Shown piece by piece: positions 1 to 7,338 of a stretch of DNA of 64,000 nt. A program made the translations under genes and the position numbers. Under the pieces are notes generated by a model. It did no database searches and had not been told where the DNA came from. It saw only the letters and a list, made by a program, of their open reading frames with translations. Source of the stretch: Desulfovibrio intestinalis (GTDB lineage: Bacteria; Desulfobacterota; Desulfovibrionia; Desulfovibrionales; Desulfovibrionaceae); contig NZ_JACHGO010000002.1 of assembly GCF_014202345.1 (NCBI RefSeq), positions 1 through 64,000 on the forward strand. Reading direction: 5' to 3'. Position 1 is the stretch's first letter, and every line of letters starts with the position of its first letter.

Positions 1-9
1 TGACAACTT

Positions 10-125
10 TGTTGGTAGCCATGGAGGAGAGGGTACACCCAATCCCATTCCGAACTTGGAAGTTAAGCTCTCCATCGCCGATGATACTGCATAACGTCAT
101 GTGGGAAAGTAGGCCGCTGCCAACA
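10..125 (+). rRNA. rrf: 5S ribosomal RNA
   Basis: The stretch has the 5S layout: complementary ends (gttggtag at 11 and ctgccaac ending at 124), the conserved block around cccattccgaac at 46-57, and the gggaaagtaggccgctgcc block near the 3' end. Its length of about 115 nt is normal. It is the last gene of an rRNA operon whose 23S gene must lie to the left of the window. A strong terminator follows directly. Confidence 0.93.
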
Positions 126-131
126 TCTTTT

Positions 132-175
132 AAAGCTCCCCGCCGCATTTTTGCGCGGGGAGCTTTGTTATTTTA
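132..175 (+). terminator. rRNA operon terminator 1
   Basis: A perfect 12-bp stem (aaagctccccgc at 132-143 with gcggggagcttt at 155-166) is followed by a T-rich tail (gttatttt). It lies seven bases after the 5S 3' end. Confidence 0.9.
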
Positions 176-242
176 CGCCAAAGCTATTTCTTCGTTCTGC
201 TGTCCTTATCCGTACGGCTCCTGCGTCGCCTACGGCTAAGGC

Positions 243-284
243 AACGTCATGTGGGAAAGTAGGCCGCTGCCAACATCTTTTAAA
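243..284 (+). repeat. exact second copy of the 5S rRNA 3' end
   Basis: These 42 bases are identical to 93-134, the last third of 5S rRNA plus the start of its terminator. The copy has no 5' part, so it cannot be a functional 5S gene. It sits 150 bp downstream in the same orientation and is followed by its own, different terminator. Confidence 0.9.
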
Positions 285-322
285 AAGCCCTTCGCTGCTA
301 AAGCGCGAAGGGCTTTTTGCTG
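282..322 (+). terminator. rRNA operon terminator 2
   Basis: A stem of aaaaagcccttcgc (282-295) and gcgaagggcttttt (305-318) follows the partial 5S copy. The loop is short and the T-run is within the descending arm. Confidence 0.85.
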
Positions 323-1116
323 TTCTTGATCCAGTACAAACCTCCGCTCCTTCATTCAACATCATCCTCCGCAAAACTCCTCCCCCTCTATTCCTCGCGA
401 TGATATTCTTCGTTGTGTCTCCACAATATCCCTTCCAACACAGCCTCTAGCGGTCCTGTAACTAGCTATAGACGATTGAGGCTCTTTCTATGTGGATGCA
501 AAGCTCGCCCGATTTCCCTAGTGGGTTGCACGGATCCCTGTTCTTGATCAGCCCTGCTATATTTGGGGGCAACACTCTTCGATCACTCCGCTTATACGAG
601 TTGAATCTACTTCAAAAGGCAAGCCTGGCCTAGCGAAGAGGTTCTTCTACTTACTAGCTAAGGTAACTTCTCATTTGGGCCGCCTGCGCAGTGGGCGGCA
701 GAAGGGGACTGTTAGGGGCTGCGCCCCTCCGAGGCCCCCTCTGCACTCCCCCGGAACACCTCGAAAAACTTTCCAATACTCTAGCGAGGGCTGCGTGCCC
801 TTTGCTGCGGGAATTTCCTGCCGCGCTCGGCGATATCCCAAAGCGCCGCGCAATGCCATCATGGGTTTGGCTGCGGGTGGAGGCGTTATCTCCTTCCTCA
901 AGAAACAGCAGGCCTTAAAGCGTACCAAATCCTTTGAGTAAGAGTTTCATCTTTCTGTATGCCCATAGTAATGGTTTAAACTGAGTCCTAAAATACAGCT
1001 ACAAATGATCTGTGTTCTGCGAATTATCATTTATTTCACTTGCTTTTGCCCACTTAAGCAATAATGATGGCCTTTGTGCTCAAGAAACTATCTATTTCAA
1101 TGCCGAAGGTGCACAA
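323..1116. other. gene-free interval after the rRNA operon
   Basis: No credible coding region is seen. Short open frames here have no ribosome site and no recognisable product. The right half holds a GC-rich repeat (666-864) that reappears at 61511-61759. The rest is A/T-richer leader sequence in front of the aminotransferase gene. Confidence 0.7.
666..864 (+). repeat. dispersed GC-rich intergenic repeat, copy 1
   Basis: This roughly 200-bp block shares long stretches, in the same order and orientation, with 61511-61759. Shared motifs are acttctc..atttgg, ggcagaagggg/cagaggggg, the ccccctctgcactcc block, gcgagggctgcg, tttgctgcggga and cgccgcgcaatgccatc. Copy 1 lacks about 50 bp from the middle. 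It contains an imperfect GC-rich hairpin (about 699-754). Confidence 0.8.
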
Positions 1117-2310
1117 ATGAACAATGCCTATGCTCAGAGAGTTGTAAATTTAAAGGCCTCAGAAATACGCGAAATTTTGAAGGTCACCCAACAGCCCAGC
1201 GTAATATCCTTTGCCGGAGGCTTGCCAGCACCTGAGCTTTTTCCCATTGAGGCTATCAGCAATATGTGTGCTTCGGTATTGGCAAACGATGGGCAACGGG
1301 CGTTGCAGTATGCCACCACCGAAGGGTATGTATCTTTGCGTCAGTGGATCGCAGCCAGAATGAATACCACCCTCGGCACGGTGCTTGATGAAGACAATAT
1401 TTTGATTACCAATGGTTCCCAACAAGGGTTGGACCTCAGCGGTAAGGTCTTCATAGATGAAGGTGATGTTGTTTTGTGCGAAAGCCCAACGTATCTTGCC
1501 GCCATTACAGCTTTCAGAGCTTACGGTTGTAATTTTGTGGAGGTGCCCACTGATGAAGAGGGCATGAATATGGATGACCTTGACCGACTTTTGAAAACTA
1601 CTGATCGAGTCAAGGGCATCTATGTGATCCCCAACTTCCAAAATCCAACCGGACGGACAATGAGTCTTGAACGGCGTGAGCGGCTGGCAAAATTGGCCGC
1701 CCAACACCGTGTCATGATTTTTGAGGATAACCCCTATGGTGAATTGCGCTTTGAGGGCAAATACCTTCCTTCCGTGCAGTCTTTTGATAAGGAAGGTTGG
1801 GTTATCTCTTTTGGATCATTCTCAAAAATTCTTTGTCCTGGTTTCAGAATCGGCTGGGTAGCAGGCGATAAAGAAATTGTGCGAAAATACGTTCTCGTTA
1901 AGCAGGGCGTTGATCTGCAAAGCAATACTTTTGTTCAAGCCGTAATTGCCGCCTATCTTGAACAGCATGATATTGATGAGCACATCAAAACTATTCTTGG
2001 TGTATACAAAACCCGGCGTGACGTTTTGCTTTCCGCTCTGGATCGTCATTTTCCTCAGGGGGTTCAGCATACTCGGCCAGAGGGTGGCCTTTTTGCTTGG
2101 GTGACCTTGCCAGACTCATTGAATGCCAGACATATTCTTGATGATTGTGTGGCGCGTAAAGTTGCTTTTGTGCCAGGCGGACCTTTTTTCCCCAACGGCG
2201 GGCACGAAAATACCCTGCGCCTGAATTTTTCCAACATGGAAGAAGGTCGTATAGAAGAAGGCATTGCCATTATGGCTGATGTATTGAACAGACATTTAAA
2301 AACGGTCTAA
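1117..2310 (+). CDS. PLP-dependent aminotransferase, class I/II (2-aminoadipate transaminase/LysN-like)
   Basis: This is a fold-type I aminotransferase of 397 residues, expected to be cytosolic and to move an amino group between an amino acid and 2-oxoglutarate. The sequence opens with the family's SFAGGLPAPELFP segment. The PLP-binding lysine lies in SFGSFSKI near residue 238, followed by the RIGW phosphate-contact region. ATG 1117 is preferred over the upstream in-frame ATG at 1012: a gaagg ribosome site sits 8 bases ahead and homology begins at NNAYAQRV. It resembles the enzyme half of MocR proteins but has no GntR domain. The exact substrate cannot be read from the sequence. A tautomerase gene follows 73 bp downstream, possibly co-transcribed. 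Confidence 0.88.
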   Translation: MNNAYAQRVVNLKASEIREILKVTQQPSVISFAGGLPAPELFPIEAISNMCASVLANDGQRALQYATTEGYVSLRQWIAARMNTTLGTVLDEDNILITNGSQQGLDLSGKVFIDEGDVVLCESPTYLAAITAFRAYGCNFVEVPTDEEGMNMDDLDRLLKTTDRVKGIYVIPNFQNPTGRTMSLERRERLAKLAAQHRVMIFEDNPYGELRFEGKYLPSVQSFDKEGWVISFGSFSKILCPGFRIGWVAGDKEIVRKYVLVKQGVDLQSNTFVQAVIAAYLEQHDIDEHIKTILGVYKTRRDVLLSALDRHFPQGVQHTRPEGGLFAWVTLPDSLNARHILDDCVARKVAFVPGGPFFPNGGHENTLRLNFSNMEEGRIEEGIAIMADVLNRHLKTV

Positions 2311-2383
2311 CATGCGGGTAACGTGCTTTCGGTAAATTTTCTGACTGCGCACCGATAAAGACACGCAAAGCGAAGGAGATCAC

Positions 2384-2590
2384 ATGCCGTTTGTAAATAT
2401 CAAGCTCACTGGTGGTAAAGAAGCGCCTACTGCGGAACAGAAGGCAGAATTGATTAAAGGGGCAACAGAACTGCTGGTTCGTGTGCTTAATAAAAATCCT
2501 GCAACCACTGTAGTAATTATTGAAGAGGTAGATACGGATAATTGGGGGGTAGGCGGGCAAAGCATTACAGAACGCCGGAAGATGGGATAG
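2384..2590 (+). CDS. 4-oxalocrotonate tautomerase family protein
   Basis: This 68-residue protein matches the small 4-OT tautomerases, which use the amino-terminal proline exposed after Met removal as general base. Proline directly follows Met here (MPFVNIKLTGG). The family's C-terminal segment DNWGVGGQSITERR is intact and the length is typical of the hexameric enzymes. A strong aaggag site precedes the ATG. The true substrate (a 2-hydroxymuconate type or another enol) is unknown. The location behind the aminotransferase suggests a shared transcript but does not fix a pathway. Confidence 0.88.
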   Translation: MPFVNIKLTGGKEAPTAEQKAELIKGATELLVRVLNKNPATTVVIIEEVDTDNWGVGGQSITERRKMG

Positions 2591-2935
2591 CTTTACGCTT
2601 TTTTTGCCAGCCTTGTCATTTTCTATGCCACCATTCCCGCTGTAATTGGGAGCTGTAGGGGCAGAGCAGCCTGAAAACGTACGCTGCTGTGCATCAAATA
2701 AATCTGCTTTGCGGGAAAATAGCTTTGATAACTCTTTGTTATAAAAGCTAAGCAGATTCTATAAATTACAAAAAGCCAAGACGTACAGCGCTAAGTCTGT
2801 GGGTCTTGGCTTTTTATTTTGTTGAGGTGGCTTTTCAAGCTTGCACAAAGTTGAACGACTGCAAAGCACGCTTGCCGCCGCAGGCAGCACAGCAAAAACA
2901 CTTATTGATGCCTTGCTGTGGGCTCCTCACCTTTT
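2591..2935. other. gene-free interval between convergent genes
   Basis: No open frame here is supported. The only clear structure is the terminator at 2770-2820. Confidence 0.7.
2770..2820 (+). terminator. rho-independent terminator
   Basis: The inverted repeat aaaaagccaagac (2770-2782) and gtcttggcttttt (2803-2815) ends in a T-rich run. It is the likely end of the aminotransferase/tautomerase transcript. A-rich flanks on the other side would let it act for the convergent thioesterase gene as well. Confidence 0.85.
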
Positions 2936-3346
2936 TTATTCATCATGATCCGTGAAAGCTGCAATAAGGGCTTCTGGTACTCTAACTGGTTTTCCACTGG
3001 TAATATCGATGTAAACCCATTGCGTTTCAGCCTCCACCAGCACCGCATTGTCTGATTCACGAACAAAAAGATACCGACGCATGCACTGTCGGGACGCGAA
3101 GGTGGCTATCCATGTGGTCGCGGAGATAACATCGCCAAGCAATGCCGGGCGCTTGTATGTGACAGAATGCTGCCGCACAACCCACCCTTGCCCCAAGGCC
3201 TCGTAGCGGGCCACGTCCCATCCCTTGGAAGCCGTGTGCGCAGTGGCTATGTCCTGCATCCACAGGACGTAGCAAACATTATTGACGCGCCCCTGTCTGT
3301 CGATGTCATGCTCGGAAATATGTATCTTTTGCTCAAAACCAGCCAT
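2936..3346 (-). CDS. acyl-CoA thioesterase, hotdog fold (4-hydroxybenzoyl-CoA thioesterase/YbgC-like)
   Basis: This is a 136-residue single hotdog domain. The N-terminal segment (HDIDRQGRVNNVCYVLWMQDI) matches the catalytic helix region of 4HBT/YbgC/FadM thioesterases, in which an Asp or Glu acts near the conserved D-x-x-x-x-V-N-N pattern. The central VTYKRPALLGDV and late WVYIDITSGKPVRVP segments are also family-like. It would hydrolyse an acyl-CoA in the cytosol. The acyl chain cannot be inferred. It stands alone, convergent with the tautomerase gene. Confidence 0.85.
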   Translation of the reverse strand: MAGFEQKIHISEHDIDRQGRVNNVCYVLWMQDIATAHTASKGWDVARYEALGQGWVVRQHSVTYKRPALLGDVISATTWIATFASRQCMRRYLFVRESDNAVLVEAETQWVYIDITSGKPVRVPEALIAAFTDHDE

Positions 3347-3488
3347 TCAACCCTCTCTACGTATGCGTATTGTTTTACACACGATACGCCTGAAGGCGCT
3401 AAAGGAAAAGCCTTGCTGTATTCCTCATCCGTTTCATGTCTGAAGATGGTCTATGCAATCACTTATCTTGTCCATTTTTCAGTAAAGG

Positions 3489-3713
3489 TTAAAAAATAAA
3501 CAGCTGCCGGATACACTCAAGTTGCATGAATGACTTTCCAAGGCCAAAGGCTGCAAAGATTGCACGGCGTCCACCGTGCAGCGCCCAACGCACAATGTCG
3601 CGCTGACGGGGTTTAAGCATGGGATGGATAGAGTCAGCAGGCACGGCAAAGCCCGAGTGCCGTGAAAAGGGCAACTTGGCCTCAAGAAAAGCTAGTAGCT
3701 GGTGGGAGTTGAG
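3489..3713 (-). pseudogene. fragment of a phage-type DEAD helicase/DNA methylase protein
   Basis: The translated minus strand gives a stretch of about 74 residues containing LKPRQRDIVRWALHGGRR and AIFAAFGLGKSFMQLE. This resembles the Q-motif and Walker A region of large phage-encoded helicase/methyltransferase proteins. Reading stops at 3489, just after the P-loop, so the ATPase and everything downstream are missing. Upstream the frame runs without a start into the tRNA-Arg fragment. It is best explained as debris of an earlier phage integration next to the same tRNA site. Family assignment comes from memory of this motif, not a search. Confidence 0.55.
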
Positions 3714-3805
3714 GGCAGCATTACGCGGCCCCCGGCTCTGCTTTGTGGTAGAGAGAGGCAAGTGGGTGACAAGTGGATGACAAAAGCAAAAATAGCAAGG
3801 GGAAA

Positions 3806-3843
3806 TAAAAAAGGATGCCACATGTTTTAACATGTAACATCCT
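3806..3843 (-). terminator. displaced tRNA-Arg terminator
   Basis: On the minus strand the stem aggatgttacatgtt/aacatgtggcatcct is followed by a run of T. It lies just beyond the partial tRNA copy and so is probably the original tRNA-Arg terminator, separated from the gene by the island insertion. Confidence 0.75.
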
Positions 3844-3853
3844 GATTTATATA

Positions 3854-3904
3854 TGGCGCGCCCGAGAGGAATCGAACCCCTGACCAAGAGCTTAGAAGGC
3901 TCCT
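3854..3904 (-). repeat. attL: 3' part of tRNA-Arg(UCU) left by integration
   Basis: These 51 bases are identical to 18628-18678. They contain the CCA end, acceptor 3' strand, T arm, variable loop and most of the anticodon arm of tRNA-Arg, then diverge. The copy lacks the D arm and 5' acceptor strand and cannot make a tRNA. It marks the left end of the integrated island. Confidence 0.92.
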
Positions 3905-4016
3905 AGCGCAATCTCCTGGCGTTTACTGGCTAGTTCTATATTATACTATTTTAAAAGGATTTTTTCAGAAGAAGTCTTATTGACGTACCTTCTTTTACCT
4001 TCTATTTTGGCCTTGC

Positions 4017-4038
4017 GTGTTGGGAATGGTGTTGGGAA
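4017..4038 (+). promoter_or_regulatory. candidate integrase arm-type site, left end
   Basis: The 22-bp block here is identical to 18560-18581 at the other end of the island. Each block is itself a double direct repeat of gtgttggga with a 3-bp spacer. The position just inside both att duplications and next to the integrase gene suggests recombinase or excisionase binding sites. Confidence 0.55.
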
Positions 4039-4074
4039 GAAAAGCACCCGTAACCCCGCGCGTAAAGGTGAAAA

Positions 4075-5238
4075 ATGGCCGTTCAGAAAAGAGCAAAAAC
4101 AAAATATCCTGGCGTATTTTTCCGTCTCCAAATGAGATTAGATGGATTGGGCGAAGAGCGCCAGTATTATATCATCTACCGTCGAGCAGGTGAGGGGCGG
4201 GCGGGCAAACTCATTGAAGAACCCGTAGGGCGAGAATCCGAAGGAATGAGCGCCGCCAAAGCGAACCGCATTCGGGGCTTACGGGCATCTGGCGCAGAAA
4301 AGGCCAATACAGAGCGCAGGGCAGAGTCTGAAGCCGCCAAGCTAACCGGCGACGGCCCTCTGACTTTTGCCCGGCTTTGGTTGCTCTATCAAGAAGTGAA
4401 CGCTGGCAAGCCGTCCTTGAAAGGCGATATATCGCGCTACCACAATCACCTTGAGCAGCGCTTTGCATCCAAGGTGGTTGAGGAACTTACCACGCTGGAT
4501 ATGGACAACCTGCGCGCCGATATGACGCGAAAAGGCCTTTCTGCTCAAACCACAAAGCATGCTCTTGGCCAGATCCGCCGCATCATCCGGTTTGGCGTAA
4601 AACGCGGCTTGTGTCCCATGCCGGGCAGTTTACATTTTGAGATGCCCAAGGTGGATAATGAATGCACGGAAAATCTGACCGATGAGCAGCTTGCGGCCTA
4701 TCTTAATGCCCTTGACGATGAGCCGGATCAGGATGCCGCAGGCTTGTTGCGGCTGGCACTGGTGACGGGAATGCGCCGTGGGGCACTGTTGGCTTTACGC
4801 TGGACAGATTGCGACTTTGAGCGCGGCCTCATTACCCTGCAAGGCGCGTCTGCCAAAAAGGGTAAGACGGAATTCATCCCTATGACCACCGCCGCACGGA
4901 CCATTCTTGAAGCAGTAGGGCGCACGGCAAGCCCTTTTGTATTTCCCGGTAAAGATGGAGGCCAACGGCAAGACTTTCGGCGTATGGCCCGCAGGGTGCG
5001 CGACAAGGCCGGGCTACCCAAAGACTTTCGCCCGCTGCACGGTCTGCGTCATGCCTACGCCAGCATGCTTATAAGCAGCGGCCACGTTGACCTGTATAGC
5101 CTTCAAAAGCTGCTTACGCACGATAGCCCGGCCATGACGCAGCGGTATAGCCATTTGCGGGATGAGGCTTTGCGCAAGGCCGCCAGCGTCATTGATGCCT
5201 GCATGGATATAGGCGTGACAGGAAAGGAACGGTCTTGA
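4075..5238 (+). CDS. int: tyrosine-type phage integrase
   Basis: This 387-residue site-specific recombinase is the likely catalyst of integration into tRNA-Arg. It has an N-terminal DNA-binding region (1-95), a core-binding SAM-like domain (about 98-190) and a C-terminal catalytic domain. Catalytic signatures are visible: Arg in TGMRRGALLALRW (about 229), HGLRHAYAS (His-x-x-Arg, about 322-330), and LTHDSPAMTQRYSHL with the second His and the tyrosine nucleophile near 360. The ATG is preceded by aaaggtg. The gene begins about 170 bp inside attL, transcribed inward, the usual arrangement for tRNA-targeting elements. The catalytic residues appear complete, so the element may still be able to excise. 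Confidence 0.95.
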   Translation: MAVQKRAKTKYPGVFFRLQMRLDGLGEERQYYIIYRRAGEGRAGKLIEEPVGRESEGMSAAKANRIRGLRASGAEKANTERRAESEAAKLTGDGPLTFARLWLLYQEVNAGKPSLKGDISRYHNHLEQRFASKVVEELTTLDMDNLRADMTRKGLSAQTTKHALGQIRRIIRFGVKRGLCPMPGSLHFEMPKVDNECTENLTDEQLAAYLNALDDEPDQDAAGLLRLALVTGMRRGALLALRWTDCDFERGLITLQGASAKKGKTEFIPMTTAARTILEAVGRTASPFVFPGKDGGQRQDFRRMARRVRDKAGLPKDFRPLHGLRHAYASMLISSGHVDLYSLQKLLTHDSPAMTQRYSHLRDEALRKAASVIDACMDIGVTGKERS

Positions 5239-5266
5239 CAGGTTGCCAAAAAATGGCAACTATACA
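5235..5266 (+). promoter_or_regulatory. toxin-antitoxin promoter with embedded operator palindrome
   Basis: A TTGACA box at 5235 and a TATACA-like box at 5261 flank a perfect inverted repeat, gttgcca (5242-5248) and tggcaac (5254-5260). A palindrome between promoter boxes is typical of autoregulated type II toxin-antitoxin operons. The 20-bp spacing is longer than ideal, so the exact boxes are uncertain. Confidence 0.5.
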
Positions 5267-5283
5267 TTCAAGGGAGAGTTGAA

Positions 5284-5562
5284 GTGGGTTGGACAGTCAA
5301 TGTTACGCGCAAGGCGCAGAAGCAGCTTGCGCGCCTCCCCAAAACTGTATTGGAAATGCTGTTCGCGCTTATGCTGGACATTGAGCTTGGTGGACCAGTG
5401 CGCGGCGATTGGCCCAATTATGGTAAGCTGGACGCAAGAACCCATCACTGCCATTTGAAGAAAGGCCACCCCACATACGTTGCCGTATGGGAAGAAAGCG
5501 CAGGCAGCATGAAACTTATCGAGGTGACATATGTTGGAACGCACGAACGCGCCCCATACTGA
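5284..5562 (+). CDS. RelE/HigB-type toxin, copy 1
   Basis: This small basic protein of 92 residues resembles the RelE/ParE/HigB toxin superfamily, usually a ribosome-associated mRNA nuclease. The N-terminal helix (VNVTRKAQKQLARLPKTVLE), the central LDARTHHCHLKKGHPTYVAVW strand region and a C-terminal EVTYVGTHERAPY fit this fold. It starts at GTG 5284, 6 bases after gggagag. The gene overlaps the downstream antitoxin by 32 bp, in toxin-first order as in higBA systems. A diverged second copy lies at 6574. Nuclease activity is inferred from family. Confidence 0.85.
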   Translation: MGWTVNVTRKAQKQLARLPKTVLEMLFALMLDIELGGPVRGDWPNYGKLDARTHHCHLKKGHPTYVAVWEESAGSMKLIEVTYVGTHERAPY

Positions 5563-5890
5563 TACCAAAATCCTTTCTTTTGCCGTGCCGCATGACATGG
5601 TTGAGAAAGTTTTGAGCGCCATGCACAGTTACGGGCTGCGAGAAGAAAACGAGTCTATCCCCTGGCGTGAAGCTTTTAGAACCGTGAGTGATGAAGATAT
5701 TCCCGGCAGATATCTGCGCGGCGCACGCTATCGGGAAAACCTCACGCAGAGGCAGCTTTCTGAAATGACAGGAATAACCGTGCCGCATTTGTCTGCTATG
5801 GAAAACGGCAAGCGCCCCATCGGCAAGAAGAACGCCCGCCTGCTGGCCGATGCCCTGAACATTGATCCCCGTCGCCTGCTGGACGTGTAG
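5531..5890 (+). CDS. XRE-family antitoxin (HigA-like), copy 1
   Basis: This 119-residue antitoxin has an N-terminal toxin-contact region (1-60) and a C-terminal Cro/CI helix-turn-helix (about 65-115, with NLTQRQLSEMTGITVPHLSAMENGKR). Such proteins neutralise the toxin and repress their own promoter. The likely operator is the palindrome at 5242-5260. The gene starts inside the toxin coding sequence, which favours translational coupling. A terminator follows at 5933. Confidence 0.88.
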   Translation: MLERTNAPHTDTKILSFAVPHDMVEKVLSAMHSYGLREENESIPWREAFRTVSDEDIPGRYLRGARYRENLTQRQLSEMTGITVPHLSAMENGKRPIGKKNARLLADALNIDPRRLLDV

Positions 5891-5930
5891 CCCTGCATCT
5901 CATGTAAATAGGTCGTACAGGCCATTTTGA

Positions 5931-5960
5931 AGCCCTCTCGATTCGTCGGGAGGGTTTTTT
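5931..5960 (+). terminator. terminator of toxin-antitoxin copy 1
   Basis: The stem ccctctcga/tcgggaggg with a ttcg tetraloop is followed by a run of six T. It lies 45 bp after the antitoxin stop. Confidence 0.85.
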
Positions 5961-6573
5961 GCGTTCTATCCATGCGTGACAAATAGAACTTCATCTATCC
6001 AACTGAAAAAGCATTAAAATTACTAGTTAGTGACAGAAGGGTACGGAACTTCATTATAGGTCGTGTAATGGGAGTAAATGGAGAGCAGTGCAAGGTAAAT
6101 GCACAAGGCTCAAAGTATGTCAACTGGGGTTATTGCCGAAATAAGCGGGGTTATTCCGGCAGCCTTACAAAATCCTCAAAAACCCATGTTAGCCTTTGGA
6201 GAACTTGTAAGTGTCCCCGAGCAGCATGCGCGAAAAGGCGCGAAGTGCAAAATACGTCAACCCCCTATTTAGCTGTTCCTAGCTGCTCTGAGCTGTTCTG
6301 AGTTGCACACGGGAAAAACGCCATGCGATGTTTTGAATGAAAAATGGCGAAGACGGTGAAGATGACGGCAGGTTTAAAATGGAAGGTCGAAAGGAGGGAA
6401 AAAAGCCTGTCAAGTAGGCTTAGACGCTTCTAGGCCCCCTTTAGACGTGTCTAAGCAGATAGTTTGAAAAAAGCATGTTACGTTTTGCCGGAATAACCCC
6501 ACTTATTGCGCACGCCCCTCAAGAATTTCAAAAGGTCGTGATAGCATTTTGTCAAAACATGGAGGTAATTTTT
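5961..6573. other. intergenic region between the two toxin-antitoxin copies
   Basis: No supported gene lies here. A near-perfect 21-bp inverted repeat (6141-6161 against 6486-6506, 20 matches, ataag.ggggttattccggca) brackets most of the interval. An operator-like palindrome ttagac-gt-gtctaa (6441-6454) with a weaker related sequence at about 6419-6432 sits in front of copy 2. An open frame at 6068-6301 has no plausible ribosome site or family. Confidence 0.6.
6441..6454. promoter_or_regulatory. operator-like palindrome upstream of toxin-antitoxin copy 2
   Basis: Perfect 6-bp arms ttagac and gtctaa with a 2-bp spacer. A degenerate neighbour (ttagacgcttctag) precedes it by about one helical turn and a half. 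It differs from the palindrome in front of copy 1, so the two loci may be regulated separately. Confidence 0.45.
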
Positions 6574-6939
6574 ATGCAGATTAGTGAAGGCAACCTGGCC
6601 ACAAAGCCTATCGTGGAGAATGCCCTGCAATTTGGAACAAACCTTCAAGGGAGAGTTGAAGTGGCTTGGACAGTCAATGTTACGCGCAAGGCGCAGAAGC
6701 AGCTTGCGCGCCTCCCCAAAACTGTATTGGAAACGCTGTTCGCGCTTATGCTGGACATTGAGCTTGGTGGACCAGTGCGCGGTGATTGGCCAAATTATGG
6801 TAAGCTGGACGCAAGAACCCATCACTGCCATTTGAAGAAAGGCCACCCCACATACGTTGCCGTATGGGAAGAAAGCGCAGGCAGCATGAAACTTATCGAG
6901 GTGACATATGTTGGAACGCACGAACGCGCCCCATACTGA
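6574..6939 (+). CDS. RelE/HigB-type toxin, copy 2, with N-terminal extension
   Basis: The protein is almost identical to the copy 1 toxin over its last 91 residues (one clear change is LEMLFAL to LETLFAL). ATG 6574 is preceded by a strong ggaggt with 7-base spacing and adds a 29-residue N-terminal extension (MQISEGNLATKPIVEN...) absent from copy 1. The GTG at 6661, equivalent to the copy 1 start, is the alternative and keeps its own gggagag site. If the extended form is made, its N-terminus may alter binding or activity. The downstream antitoxin has lost its original start by a frameshift. Confidence 0.8.
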   Translation: MQISEGNLATKPIVENALQFGTNLQGRVEVAWTVNVTRKAQKQLARLPKTVLETLFALMLDIELGGPVRGDWPNYGKLDARTHHCHLKKGHPTYVAVWEESAGSMKLIEVTYVGTHERAPY

Positions 6940-6960
6940 TCCAAAATCCTTTCTTTTGCC

Positions 6961-7266
6961 GTGCCGCATGGCATGGTTGAGAAAGTTTTGAGCGCCATGC
7001 ACAGTTACGGGCTGCGAGAAGAAAACGAGTCTATCCCTTGGCGTGAAGCTTTTAGCACCGTGAGTGATGAAGATATTCCCGGCGTATACCTGCGTGGCGC
7101 ACGCTATCGGGAAAACCTCACGCAGAGGCAGTTTTCCGAAAAGACAGAAATAACCGTGCCGCATTTGTCTGCTATGGAAAACGGCAAGCGCCCCATCGGC
7201 AAAAAGAACGCCCGCCTGCTGGCCGATGCCCTGAACGTTGATCCCCGCCGTCTGCTGACTGTATAG
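6961..7266 (+). CDS. XRE-family antitoxin, copy 2, N-terminally shortened
   Basis: The sequence matches copy 1 from VPHGMVEK onward, including the helix-turn-helix (NLTQRQFSEKTEITVPHLSAME). The ATG matching the copy 1 start is present at 6908. However, one base is missing just after cccatactgat compared with copy 1, so that frame is broken. The readable protein starts at GTG 6961 or ATG 6973 and lacks about 19 N-terminal residues. Loss of this part could weaken toxin binding. Changes in the helix-turn-helix (MTG to KTE) suggest a different operator or relaxed selection. Confidence 0.75.
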   Translation: MPHGMVEKVLSAMHSYGLREENESIPWREAFSTVSDEDIPGVYLRGARYRENLTQRQFSEKTEITVPHLSAMENGKRPIGKKNARLLADALNVDPRRLLTV

Positions 7267-7301
7267 TCGCAACACTACATAACAAGTCTTACTTGTATTT
7301 T

Positions 7302-7338
7302 GAAAGCCATCTCAATTCTCTGAGAGGGCTTTTTTCTT
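7302..7338 (+). terminator. terminator of toxin-antitoxin copy 2
   Basis: The stem agccatctca/tctgagagggct is followed by tttttctttg. The sequence differs from the copy 1 terminator although it lies at the same relative place. Confidence 0.75.

Noticed and set aside
243..284. A second 5S rRNA gene
   Set aside because: Only the last third is present, so it cannot fold as 5S.
3714..3887. N-terminal extension of the helicase fragment frame into the tRNA copy
   Set aside because: The first 58 residues are translation of tRNA, its terminator and spacer. Only the later part resembles a protein family.
6068..6301. 77-residue frame between the toxin-antitoxin copies
   Set aside because: It spans the inverted repeat at 6141, lacks a ribosome site and has no recognisable protein character.
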